A DNA stretch of 64,000 bases, taken from assembly GCA_031275285.1 (NCBI GenBank), contig JAISOY010000095.1, forward strand, positions 1 to 64,000, given 5' to 3'. This document shows positions 35,656 to 43,386 of this stretch, piece by piece. Within the stretch, counting starts at the first letter, position 1. The number at the start of each line of letters is the position of its first letter. Made by a program: the position numbers and the translations under genes. The notes under the pieces are model-generated. The model had not been told where the DNA came from and did no database searches. It saw nothing but the letters and a program-made list of their open reading frames with translations. Source of the stretch: Bacteroidales bacterium (GTDB taxonomy: Bacteria; Bacteroidota; Bacteroidia; Bacteroidales; UBA4181).

Positions 35656-36360
35656 TTATTTTTTTGATCCTGAAAATGTTAATGGATAAATCCCTCCACA
35701 GGTCATGGAAAGGGTAATATCATCAACTGTCAGACTGGCATTTAAACCTGTAATGATATATCGAGGAAATTCTCCTCCCATAGCCATGGGTATCAGTTGA
35801 TCACCTGTCAATGAAATACCATTTTCTGAAGACTCGGATGTGATGCCATTTACTGTCATATCCAAAGATATAGGCATTTCATTGGAAAATTTAACTCCCA
35901 GCATGATCATCTGCATCAGATTTTCACCGGTCTTTGTCATGGTTACCGTAACATTCTCCTGGGTAAATGTACTGTTATCCTGTTGGGTCACAGAGAGTGT
36001 TCCAATATAGGACTGAGGGAATTGAAAGGATTGAGCAACTGTCACTTTACAGGATGCTGTTTTTTTTCCGTCTTCCGTAGTCGCTGTAATGGTGGCATCA
36101 CCCACAGCGATACCTGTTATTTTACCGTTTTTGTCTACAGATGCTATTTCTGCCTGATCACTGGTCCATGTCACATTTTTATTGGTCGCATTATCTGGCT
36201 GAAAATTGACTGATAAAGATTTATTCTCTCCAACATTCAACACAATGCTTTCTTCATTAAGTGTTATTCCTGTCACGGCTGTCACAGCTTCATCATCATC
36301 TTTATCACAAGCAACAAAAAAGAAAGTAATAGCCAACATGCAAAATACAATACGATTCAT
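35656..36360 (-). CDS. Lipoprotein with Big_2 Ig-like and calycin-like domain
   Basis: A 234-residue lipoprotein (FFFVAC lipobox, Cys about 18, followed by DKDDDE, a pattern typical of surface-exposed Bacteroidota lipoproteins). Residues about 28-110 are one bacterial Ig-like (Big_2) domain: VTGITLNEESIVLNVGE, then TSDQAEIASVDKNGKITGIA and GDATITATT. The C-terminal half (about 112-234, from SYIGTLSVTQQDNSTF) resembles the calycin-like beta-barrel domain of Bacteroides lipoproteins. It starts 15 bp after the TonB-dependent receptor gene and is co-transcribed with it, so it may be an accessory binding or surface partner. The ligand is unknown. Confidence 0.85.
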   Translation of the reverse strand: MNRIVFCMLAITFFFVACDKDDDEAVTAVTGITLNEESIVLNVGENKSLSVNFQPDNATNKNVTWTSDQAEIASVDKNGKITGIAVGDATITATTEDGKKTASCKVTVAQSFQFPQSYIGTLSVTQQDNSTFTQENVTVTMTKTGENLMQMIMLGVKFSNEMPISLDMTVNGITSESSENGISLTGDQLIPMAMGGEFPRYIITGLNASLTVDDITLSMTCGGIYPLTFSGSKK

Positions 36361-36375
36361 TTTTAATTATTTAAG

Positions 36376-38610
36376 TTATATATTTACATTTAAAGATATT
36401 CCTGCCTGAAGTGGTTTACCCCTTTGTACAAATGAATTTCCTACCGATCTGAAATAAAAGGTATAATAATCCTGATCGGTCAGATTTTTTCCCCAAATAC
36501 TGAATGTAAAGGCACTCTTTTTCCATGATATGGAAGCCCCTAACTGGCTATAAAAGGGTTGTGATAAGGTATTATCTTCATTCCAATAGATTTTACCGAC
36601 TCCCCGCCAATCAACCTGTAAAAGCAGGCGGTCTAACCATCTATGATCAAAATCAAAGTGGTATTGGGCACCCAAAGAAACCGTATTTTGCGGCGCATGC
36701 GGAACATAATTGTCTGCAAAATCGGTATTTCCATCATTGTAAGAAACAAACCGTGCGTTTGTATATCCGTAATTACCTGTCAGATGTAGGTTTTCATAGA
36801 AATAATTCAGAGACAATTCCACACCAAAGCTATGTGTCCTTCCTGCATTAGACATCAACCGTCCGGTACTTTTTCCCGGAGGAAAAACAGTCAATTGTTG
36901 GTTCCGGCAATCAATAAAAAATAATGCCAGATTGCCTTTCAAAGAATGTCTGATCAACTCGAAATGACTTCCAACTTCGTAGTTCCATGTGTATTCAGGT
37001 TTATAGGAAATCGCCGAAGATGTGTCATAGGTATCTTCCTCATAGTAAATGCCCAGGTCAGACATCAGATTGTCCATCATCTTATTTTGCAAAACATCGG
37101 AAAATATTTGTGTATTATATCCACCGGCTTTGTACCCCCGGGCTATGGTGAAATAAATATTATTCTCCGTATTTATCTCATATAAAAGAGAGAAACGTGG
37201 CATTAACTCGAAAAAAGTCATGTGGTCATGATCTGACATCGTAGTTGATAATGGCTTAAACTGTGGCATGGTTAGTGAAAACCGATAGTGGATATCCGCA
37301 TAATTATTATAACGTATAGAGGAATGCTCATAATCGAATCGAATACCTGCAGTTGCCTTAATACGATTCCATTGGAAAGTAGACTGATGATAAGCAGATA
37401 AACTATATACAGGCATTTTAAAATGACTTGCAATTAAAAATTCATCCTCTTCAATCAATAACTCCGCATTGGGAAAGACAGACTGAATGCCCTTATTTGC
37501 ATTTTCGAGGATCAGCTCGTCAATTCCATCGCGTTTAAAATTGACCGGCGCATCCATGGATATCTGTTTATAGAATCCATACACCCCGGATAACCATTGC
37601 CATTTTTTATCTTCATTATTAGATTTTAATACAAATTCCTGTGTAACAGCATTCTCTTTCTGGGATTGTGTAATGGTAAACATGGATTTGGGCTGGAAGT
37701 CCTGGTCAAGTACCATTTTATCATCCGTATATTGATAACTGGTGGTACTGGAAAAATGGAATAATTGATTCTTATACAGGAATCCTATTCCGTTGATCAG
37801 CCCAAGACGGTCGTAGCTACAAGGATCATTATGATTGACCGGGTCTGCTTCGCCGGTTGCTTCATCATAACGTGAGTATGCAAAACCCTTTTGTTTTACT
37901 TTATTGATAGAAAAGGTATGATCTGCCATCCATGCTCCTGAAAGTTTCCATTGCAACCGTAATCGAAGTCCATCACTCTGTATACGGTCAGCTTTAGAAT
38001 CATTATAACGATTGGTAAAAAAGCCGTCACTCTGGTGATGATTAACTGCAGCAGAATAACCAAATTTTTCATTTGGACGTTGATAAGTAGCCAGACGAAC
38101 ATCAAAAGTATTTCCATTGGCATATCCGGCCGAAAGGCGTGTGCCCTGATAATAAAACGGTGATAATGTGTATACATTGATCACACCCCCGATGGTGTTC
38201 CGTCCGTATAGAGTTCCCTGAGGGCCTCTTAGAATATCGATACGCCGTACATCAAAAAAATCGAAATCATAATTGTTTTTGTTCAGGATCGGCAGGTTAT
38301 CCACATACAAACCCATAGCCGGTTGATCAATACGTGTTCCGATTCCCCTGATATATATCGAACTGGTCATCTTAGAGCCATAATCAGGTAAATAGAGATT
38401 AGGTGTGATCAGGGATAAATCTTTGGGTTCAATAATTCGTTTGTTTTCGATGTTGTGTAAAGTGAGTGAAGTCGCAGCAACCGGTTGCTCCATCAGCCCC
38501 CCGTGTTGTTTTAAAGGAGCGATGATATCTACCTGAGATAATACCGTTACAGTATCATCCGGGAATTCGGGCTGTGCGAACATAAATAAAGCCAGGGCTA
38601 AAAACTTCAT
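36376..38610 (-). CDS. TonB-dependent outer-membrane receptor
   Basis: A 744-residue receptor with a short signal peptide, a plug domain (about 30-150: GTRIDQPAMGLYVDNLPILN, then DILRGPQGTLYGRNTIGGVINV) and a beta-barrel ending in the expected aromatic/hydrophobic C-terminus (QAGISLNVNI). It has no SusC-type N-terminal carboxypeptidase-like extension, and the barrel resembles siderophore, haem or small-ligand receptors rather than SusC proteins. An AraC regulator gene ends upstream with a 62-bp gap and the Ig-like lipoprotein gene follows. The ligand is not inferable from sequence. Confidence 0.92.
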   Translation of the reverse strand: MKFLALALFMFAQPEFPDDTVTVLSQVDIIAPLKQHGGLMEQPVAATSLTLHNIENKRIIEPKDLSLITPNLYLPDYGSKMTSSIYIRGIGTRIDQPAMGLYVDNLPILNKNNYDFDFFDVRRIDILRGPQGTLYGRNTIGGVINVYTLSPFYYQGTRLSAGYANGNTFDVRLATYQRPNEKFGYSAAVNHHQSDGFFTNRYNDSKADRIQSDGLRLRLQWKLSGAWMADHTFSINKVKQKGFAYSRYDEATGEADPVNHNDPCSYDRLGLINGIGFLYKNQLFHFSSTTSYQYTDDKMVLDQDFQPKSMFTITQSQKENAVTQEFVLKSNNEDKKWQWLSGVYGFYKQISMDAPVNFKRDGIDELILENANKGIQSVFPNAELLIEEDEFLIASHFKMPVYSLSAYHQSTFQWNRIKATAGIRFDYEHSSIRYNNYADIHYRFSLTMPQFKPLSTTMSDHDHMTFFELMPRFSLLYEINTENNIYFTIARGYKAGGYNTQIFSDVLQNKMMDNLMSDLGIYYEEDTYDTSSAISYKPEYTWNYEVGSHFELIRHSLKGNLALFFIDCRNQQLTVFPPGKSTGRLMSNAGRTHSFGVELSLNYFYENLHLTGNYGYTNARFVSYNDGNTDFADNYVPHAPQNTVSLGAQYHFDFDHRWLDRLLLQVDWRGVGKIYWNEDNTLSQPFYSQLGASISWKKSAFTFSIWGKNLTDQDYYTFYFRSVGNSFVQRGKPLQAGISLNVNI

Positions 38611-38672
38611 TGCATATATTCAAAAACGAATGCAAATGTATTACCTATTTTCGAAGCAATAATAGGACGATA

Positions 38673-39566
38673 TTAGCCTTTTTTCGGATATTTTACTTCA
38701 TTACGAAAAGCAATAGGAGTCATCCCTACCTGTTTCTTGAACAAACGGGAAAAATATGAAGCATCTTGCAAACCAACTTTTCCGGCAATATCATTCACTG
38801 ACATATCAGTATGACACAACATCACTTTAGCCTCAAGCAGAACCGCCTCATTGATCCAGGATAAAGGAGTTTTACCGGTAAATCGCTTTACAATTTTATG
38901 CAGGTGAGCAGGAGTTATATTCAATTTTTCAGCATAGTAAGCAATAGAAAGACTTTGATCCGCTTGTTCAAATACCATTTCAACAAAATCATTACACAAT
39001 CTGTTGTCTACTTCAATATCTTCTAGATCCGTTGATTTCCGGTACACTTCATCTATTTCTACCAATAAAGCAGTGAGGTATGCTTTAATAACATGTTTAC
39101 TTTTTTTGCCTTCATTTTCAACACAAAGTCGTTCAAAAATATATCTGACATAATTCCCGTGTGCCTGGTCAAAAAATACCTTATGATCGCTCCATCTGCG
39201 AAGGAAGCCGAATGTACGTAACAGATTGTTATTTTCACTATCAACATTAAGAAAATCTGTATGAAAACCGCCCATATAACCAATGCAGTCATTATAATAA
39301 CGTACTGAAAACATTTGACCAGCAGGAACAATAGCGCATTCGTTCTCTTTGAACAGATATGATTTATCCCCTACTAAAATAAGTGCCTCTCCCTTGATGA
39401 TAAAGAAAAAACAATGAATGGCAGAACGGATCAAGGGAGAAGGAAATTCTTTTTTGGAACCCAAAACATTAAGTTTCCGGATCACAAATAATTCCCGATT
39501 ATCTAATGGCATTCTGGTAAACAGATCTGCCATTACAGAAGGACCTTTAATATGTTGCATCCTCAT
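38673..39566 (-). CDS. AraC-family regulator of the TonB receptor operon
   Basis: A 297-residue AraC/XylS protein. The N-terminal part (about 35-120, FIIKGEALILVGDKSYLFKENECAIV) is a cupin-like sensor; the C-terminal part has two helix-turn-helix units (YYAEKLNITPAHLHKIVKRF, VNDIAGKVGLQDASYFSRLF) and the signature KKQVGMTPIAFRNE. It lies immediately upstream of the receptor gene on the same strand, so it probably activates that operon when its ligand is present. No operator was identified in the 62-bp gap. Confidence 0.9.
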   Translation of the reverse strand: MRMQHIKGPSVMADLFTRMPLDNRELFVIRKLNVLGSKKEFPSPLIRSAIHCFFFIIKGEALILVGDKSYLFKENECAIVPAGQMFSVRYYNDCIGYMGGFHTDFLNVDSENNNLLRTFGFLRRWSDHKVFFDQAHGNYVRYIFERLCVENEGKKSKHVIKAYLTALLVEIDEVYRKSTDLEDIEVDNRLCNDFVEMVFEQADQSLSIAYYAEKLNITPAHLHKIVKRFTGKTPLSWINEAVLLEAKVMLCHTDMSVNDIAGKVGLQDASYFSRLFKKQVGMTPIAFRNEVKYPKKG

Positions 39567-39684
39567 TTTTATATTATGCTGATTACAAAAATAATATTCT
39601 GGATCAATTTATGGCTCATCACAAAATAAATTATTACAATATCCATTCTAAAACACACTGATGGAGCTTATTAAATATCATTTA

Positions 39685-41115
39685 TTAAAGTAATGGTGAA
39701 AATAATCGCATAATTGATTCAATAATTTTTTTCCACCATGGACGTTTTAGCCATTCTTCAAGAATTACTTCCCGACAATTTTCCATATCGTCACAAAAGA
39801 CAGTATAATTATAGGCAGCAATTTTTGGATCATACAAATAAGTATTTATTTCAAAACTAAGCTCCAAGCTTCGGAAATCAAGATTTGCCGACCCAATAAC
39901 AGAAATATAGTCATCTACCACCATTGTCTTGGCATGGACAAAGGTATCCAAATATTCGTAAATCCGGATCCCTGCCTTGAGAGACTCCTCATAATATGAA
40001 TGAGTGGCCGGATCCATAAAAAATATATCTGCCTTCTTAGATACCATCACCCGGACATCGACACCACTTAATGCAGCAGATTTTAAAGCGTCTAACAATG
40101 AATCTGAAGGCATATAATAAGGAGTCTGGATATAAATATAACGATCGGCATTATTCACAATATGTGTAGATGCAAGTAATAAGTAAGGCCATTGAGAATC
40201 CGGCGCTTCAGGTACTACTTGCATAAGGTTTTCCGAATATTTTCGACATGCAGGAAAATATGGATTAATCATTTCCGGAAGCTCTCCTCCGGAATCATAC
40301 CAGGCATTGAGAAAATTCATCTGTAACCCATGTACTCCCTGTCCTAGTATTCTTAAATGAGTATCTCTCCATTCGGTTGCATATTCATCTCCTATATTCA
40401 TTCCTCCGGTATATCCTATTTCACCATCGATCACTACAATTTTTCTATGATCCCGGGAATTCAAATTTCTTCTGATCCAGGGAAGTGAAACTTTACTGAA
40501 TGGAAGAACCTCTACCCCAGCCTTCCGCATTTTATAATAAAATCTGGGGTTGATATCGATATTAGCAATATTTTCATAAATAAAACGGACGCATACTCCT
40601 TCAGCTGCCTTTTTCATAAGGATATCGCGGATCTTCATTCCGATATGGTCGCGTCTGAAATAAAAATATTCCAAATGGATATGATGTTTTGCTTTTCCTA
40701 GATCTTCAATCAATGCTTCAAATTTTCTTTTCCCGGTAATCATTACTTCGACATCACTTCCATAGAGCACATACGAATCATTATTACGAGTAAGCAAATT
40801 AACCAGCGTAGCATATTTTGGAAGGACTTTATCCTCAAAATTATATTGAGCGAGATAATCCGAAATATTAGGAATTTTCGAAAACAATTCTTTTTTAAAA
40901 TTCTCATAACTGGTAGATCTATGTCTTCTTCGTGGATTATAGCCAAAAACATAATAAAGAACAAGACCAATTGCCGGAACAAATAATAACACAAGCAACC
41001 AAGCCATTGTTTTCGACGGTCTGGTTGGTTCGGTCAAAACAATTATGACTGTACTTATAATTAAAATAAGATAAGCCAAAGACATAAAAGTGGTAAAAAC
41101 CGAAGCAGACTCCAT
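39685..41115 (-). CDS. cls: Cardiolipin synthase (phospholipase D family)
   Basis: A 476-residue inner-membrane enzyme with two N-terminal transmembrane helices (about 9-30 and 38-60), a tandem phospholipase D core and two HKD motifs: SRDHRKIVVIDGEIGYTGG (about 220-238) and HAKTMVVDDYISVIGSANLD (about 395-414). It condenses phosphatidylglycerol to cardiolipin. It follows mnmG on the same strand with 178 bp between, which contain two parS-like palindromes, so it may have its own promoter rather than forming an operon with mnmG. Confidence 0.93.
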   Translation of the reverse strand: MESASVFTTFMSLAYLILIISTVIIVLTEPTRPSKTMAWLLVLLFVPAIGLVLYYVFGYNPRRRHRSTSYENFKKELFSKIPNISDYLAQYNFEDKVLPKYATLVNLLTRNNDSYVLYGSDVEVMITGKRKFEALIEDLGKAKHHIHLEYFYFRRDHIGMKIRDILMKKAAEGVCVRFIYENIANIDINPRFYYKMRKAGVEVLPFSKVSLPWIRRNLNSRDHRKIVVIDGEIGYTGGMNIGDEYATEWRDTHLRILGQGVHGLQMNFLNAWYDSGGELPEMINPYFPACRKYSENLMQVVPEAPDSQWPYLLLASTHIVNNADRYIYIQTPYYMPSDSLLDALKSAALSGVDVRVMVSKKADIFFMDPATHSYYEESLKAGIRIYEYLDTFVHAKTMVVDDYISVIGSANLDFRSLELSFEINTYLYDPKIAAYNYTVFCDDMENCREVILEEWLKRPWWKKIIESIMRLFSPLL

Positions 41116-41179
41116 TACTTCTTTTCTTATATTTACCTTTTATTAAGCAACCGACATAAAATCTCAACCACAACAAAAA

Positions 41180-41195
41180 TGTTCCACGTGGAACA
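41180..41195. promoter_or_regulatory. parS-like ParB-binding site 1
   Basis: TGTTCCACGTGGAACA is a perfect 16-bp palindrome that matches the conserved parS consensus used by chromosomal ParB (TGTTtCACGTGaAACA with the variable positions C/G here). It lies in the gap between mnmG and cls. Confidence 0.85.
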
Positions 41196-41219
41196 AAAAA
41201 AACATTTTGTATAATTTCA

Positions 41220-41247
41220 TTTTGAGGTTCCACGTGGAACCTCAAAA
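41220..41247. promoter_or_regulatory. parS-like ParB-binding site 2 (extended palindrome)
   Basis: The core GTTCCACGTGGAAC (41227-41240) is flanked symmetrically by TTTTGAG and CTCAAAA, giving a 28-bp perfect palindrome centred 46 bp from site 1. The core is the same as in site 1. The extended palindrome might also act as a transcription terminator for mnmG on the minus strand. Confidence 0.82.
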
Positions 41248-41293
41248 TCGAACATCATTTAGCATCATGAATTACATTTGCAAAACAAGACAG

Positions 41294-43168
41294 CTATCTA
41301 CCAAAGTACACCAATAGAACATTGATGTCAGCTGGGGAGACACCTGGAATCCTGGCAGCTTGCCCAATGGTCAGTGGTTTAATTTTAGATAGCTTCATCC
41401 GTGCTTCAGTAGAAAGCGAATTCATTTTTCTAAAATCAAATCCATTAGGTATCTGTATATTTTCTAATCGGCTCAACTTCAGGGCATTTTCCTTTTCCCT
41501 TTCAATATATCCTGAATATTTAACTAAAATCTCAGCAGATTCAAAAATTTCATCTTTCCTATCTGGGATCAATCTATACAATTCGTCCAACTCTACCATC
41601 TGATCCTTCAAAGAAAACAATGAAACCTGAGGTCTTACCAACAAGTCAATCAATTTCATTTTTTGTTGAATAGGAGATGTATTATTTTCCTGTAGAAAAA
41701 GATTGATTGATTCCGGAGTAATAGAACATGTTTTAATAAAAGAAATAATTCGATCCCGTTGAGTTGCTTTTTTGTTCAATAATTTCATTCGCTCTTCCGA
41801 GGCCAAACCCAACTCATGAGATAAAGGAGTTAAACGAACATCAGCATCATCCTGTCGAAGCAATATGCGATATTCTGCTCTTGAAGTAAACATCCTATAA
41901 GGTTCATCCACTCCTTTTGTTACCAGATCATCTATCAAGACGCCAATATATGCCTGATCTCTATTCAAAATAAAAGGTGTCTGATTCCGGATTTTTAAAA
42001 CAGCATTAATTCCTGCCATCAGTCCTTGAGCCGCTGCTTCCTCATATCCGGTGGTACCATTAATCTGTCCGGCAAAATATAAATTCTTAAGTCGTTTGGT
42101 TTCTAACGTATGAGATAATTGTGTAGGTGGAAAAAAATCATATTCAATAGCATATCCCGGACGAAATATCTTTACTTGTTCTAAGCCTTCAATTTGTCGT
42201 AAAGCTTCCCACTGAATATCCCAGGGTAACGATGAAGAAAATCCGTTAATATAAAATTCATTAGTGGTTTCACCTTCAGGCTCTAAAAAAAGATGGTGGG
42301 AATCTTTAGAAGCAAAAGTGACAATTTTATCTTCAATACTGGGACAATAACGAGGTCCAATACTTTGAATCGTTCCGTTATACAACGGAGAATCTTTAAA
42401 GCCACGTTCAAGAAGCCGATGAGCTTTTGGATTTGTATAGGCAATATAGCAAGGTCGTTTTGATAAATGGTTCTCAACGTTTGGAAGAAAAGAGAATTGA
42501 CCAACAGGATCGCCAAATTGAGGCTGCAACTTTTCAAAATTAATAGATCGGGCATCTATCCTTGCAGGTGTTCCTGTTTTCATTCGACCAACTTCAAATC
42601 CGATCTCAAGTAATTGGTCAGACAATCCTTTTGAAGATTGCTCGGCAACACGCCCTCCTTCGTTTTGTACACGCCCAACATGCATCAATCCATTCAAAAA
42701 AGTTCCATTAGTCAATATGATTGATTTTGCATAAAAGCGGATTCCAAGCCGGGTAATTACTCCTTTGACCACATTATCATCAATAATGAGTGTATCTACA
42801 CCATCCTGGAAAATATCAAGATTAGGTGTATTTTCCAAAATACTTCTCCATACTGAAGAAAATTTCATCCGGTCACTTTGCGCACGCGGACTCCACATAG
42901 CCGGACCTTTCGACCGGTTGAGCATACGAAATTGAATAGAAGTCTTATCAGTAACAATGGCCGATTGTCCGCCCAATGCATCAATCTCACGTACAATCTG
43001 CCCTTTTGCAATACCACCCATTGCAGGATTACACGACATTTGAGCGATTTTTTCCATATCAAAAGTGATCAGTAAAACAGAGGCACCCATATTAGCTGCC
43101 GCCGCCGCTGCTTCACATCCGGCATGTCCGGCACCTACAACGATAATATCATATTGCGAAAAATTCAT
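41294..43168 (-). CDS. mnmG: tRNA uridine-5-carboxymethylaminomethyl modification enzyme MnmG
   Basis: A 624-residue FAD-dependent enzyme that, with the GTPase MnmE, modifies wobble uridine 34 of several tRNAs. The FAD-binding opening VVGAGHAGCEAA, the GPRYCPSIEDKIVTF active-site region and the C-terminal helical domain (YSGYIEREKENALKLSRLEN) are complete. The ATG at 43168 is preferred because the -7 box at 43190-43197 gives a start near 43183; an upstream in-frame start at 43201 would lie inside the promoter. Its position beside parS sites agrees with the frequent origin-proximal location of gidA/mnmG. Confidence 0.97.
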   Translation of the reverse strand: MNFSQYDIIVVGAGHAGCEAAAAAANMGASVLLITFDMEKIAQMSCNPAMGGIAKGQIVREIDALGGQSAIVTDKTSIQFRMLNRSKGPAMWSPRAQSDRMKFSSVWRSILENTPNLDIFQDGVDTLIIDDNVVKGVITRLGIRFYAKSIILTNGTFLNGLMHVGRVQNEGGRVAEQSSKGLSDQLLEIGFEVGRMKTGTPARIDARSINFEKLQPQFGDPVGQFSFLPNVENHLSKRPCYIAYTNPKAHRLLERGFKDSPLYNGTIQSIGPRYCPSIEDKIVTFASKDSHHLFLEPEGETTNEFYINGFSSSLPWDIQWEALRQIEGLEQVKIFRPGYAIEYDFFPPTQLSHTLETKRLKNLYFAGQINGTTGYEEAAAQGLMAGINAVLKIRNQTPFILNRDQAYIGVLIDDLVTKGVDEPYRMFTSRAEYRILLRQDDADVRLTPLSHELGLASEERMKLLNKKATQRDRIISFIKTCSITPESINLFLQENNTSPIQQKMKLIDLLVRPQVSLFSLKDQMVELDELYRLIPDRKDEIFESAEILVKYSGYIEREKENALKLSRLENIQIPNGFDFRKMNSLSTEARMKLSKIKPLTIGQAARIPGVSPADINVLLVYFGR

Positions 43169-43189
43169 TCCCTTTCTGAATAATAAATA

Positions 43190-43197
43190 CAAAGATA
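43190..43197 (-). promoter_or_regulatory. -7 promoter element for mnmG
   Basis: The minus strand reads TATCTTTG, a match to TAnnTTTG, followed about 7 bp later by the presumed transcription start and a 15-nt leader. A TTTG lies 17 bp upstream, somewhat closer than the usual 19-21 bp. Confidence 0.6.
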
Positions 43198-43386
43198 CCA
43201 AAGTTTATTTGAGACAAAAAAGAACAAGAATAAAGATCCAATTGTTCAAAAAACATAAAAAAATAAGCACGATTTAGACAAACATATTGAATTCATTGAT
43301 AAAAATGTAAAAATTATGAAAATTAACATATATATTTGTCTTAATTTTCGATAGTTAGATAGTTAATTTAAGTAAATATAAAATAT

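Noticed and set aside
41116-41293. An origin of replication at the parS-like sites
   Set aside because: No cluster of DnaA-box-like sequences or AT-rich unwinding element was recognised; only the ParB-type palindromes are supported.
43065-43277. A 70-codon rightward frame over the mnmG start
   Set aside because: It is antisense to the conserved FAD-binding N-terminus of mnmG and its promoter.
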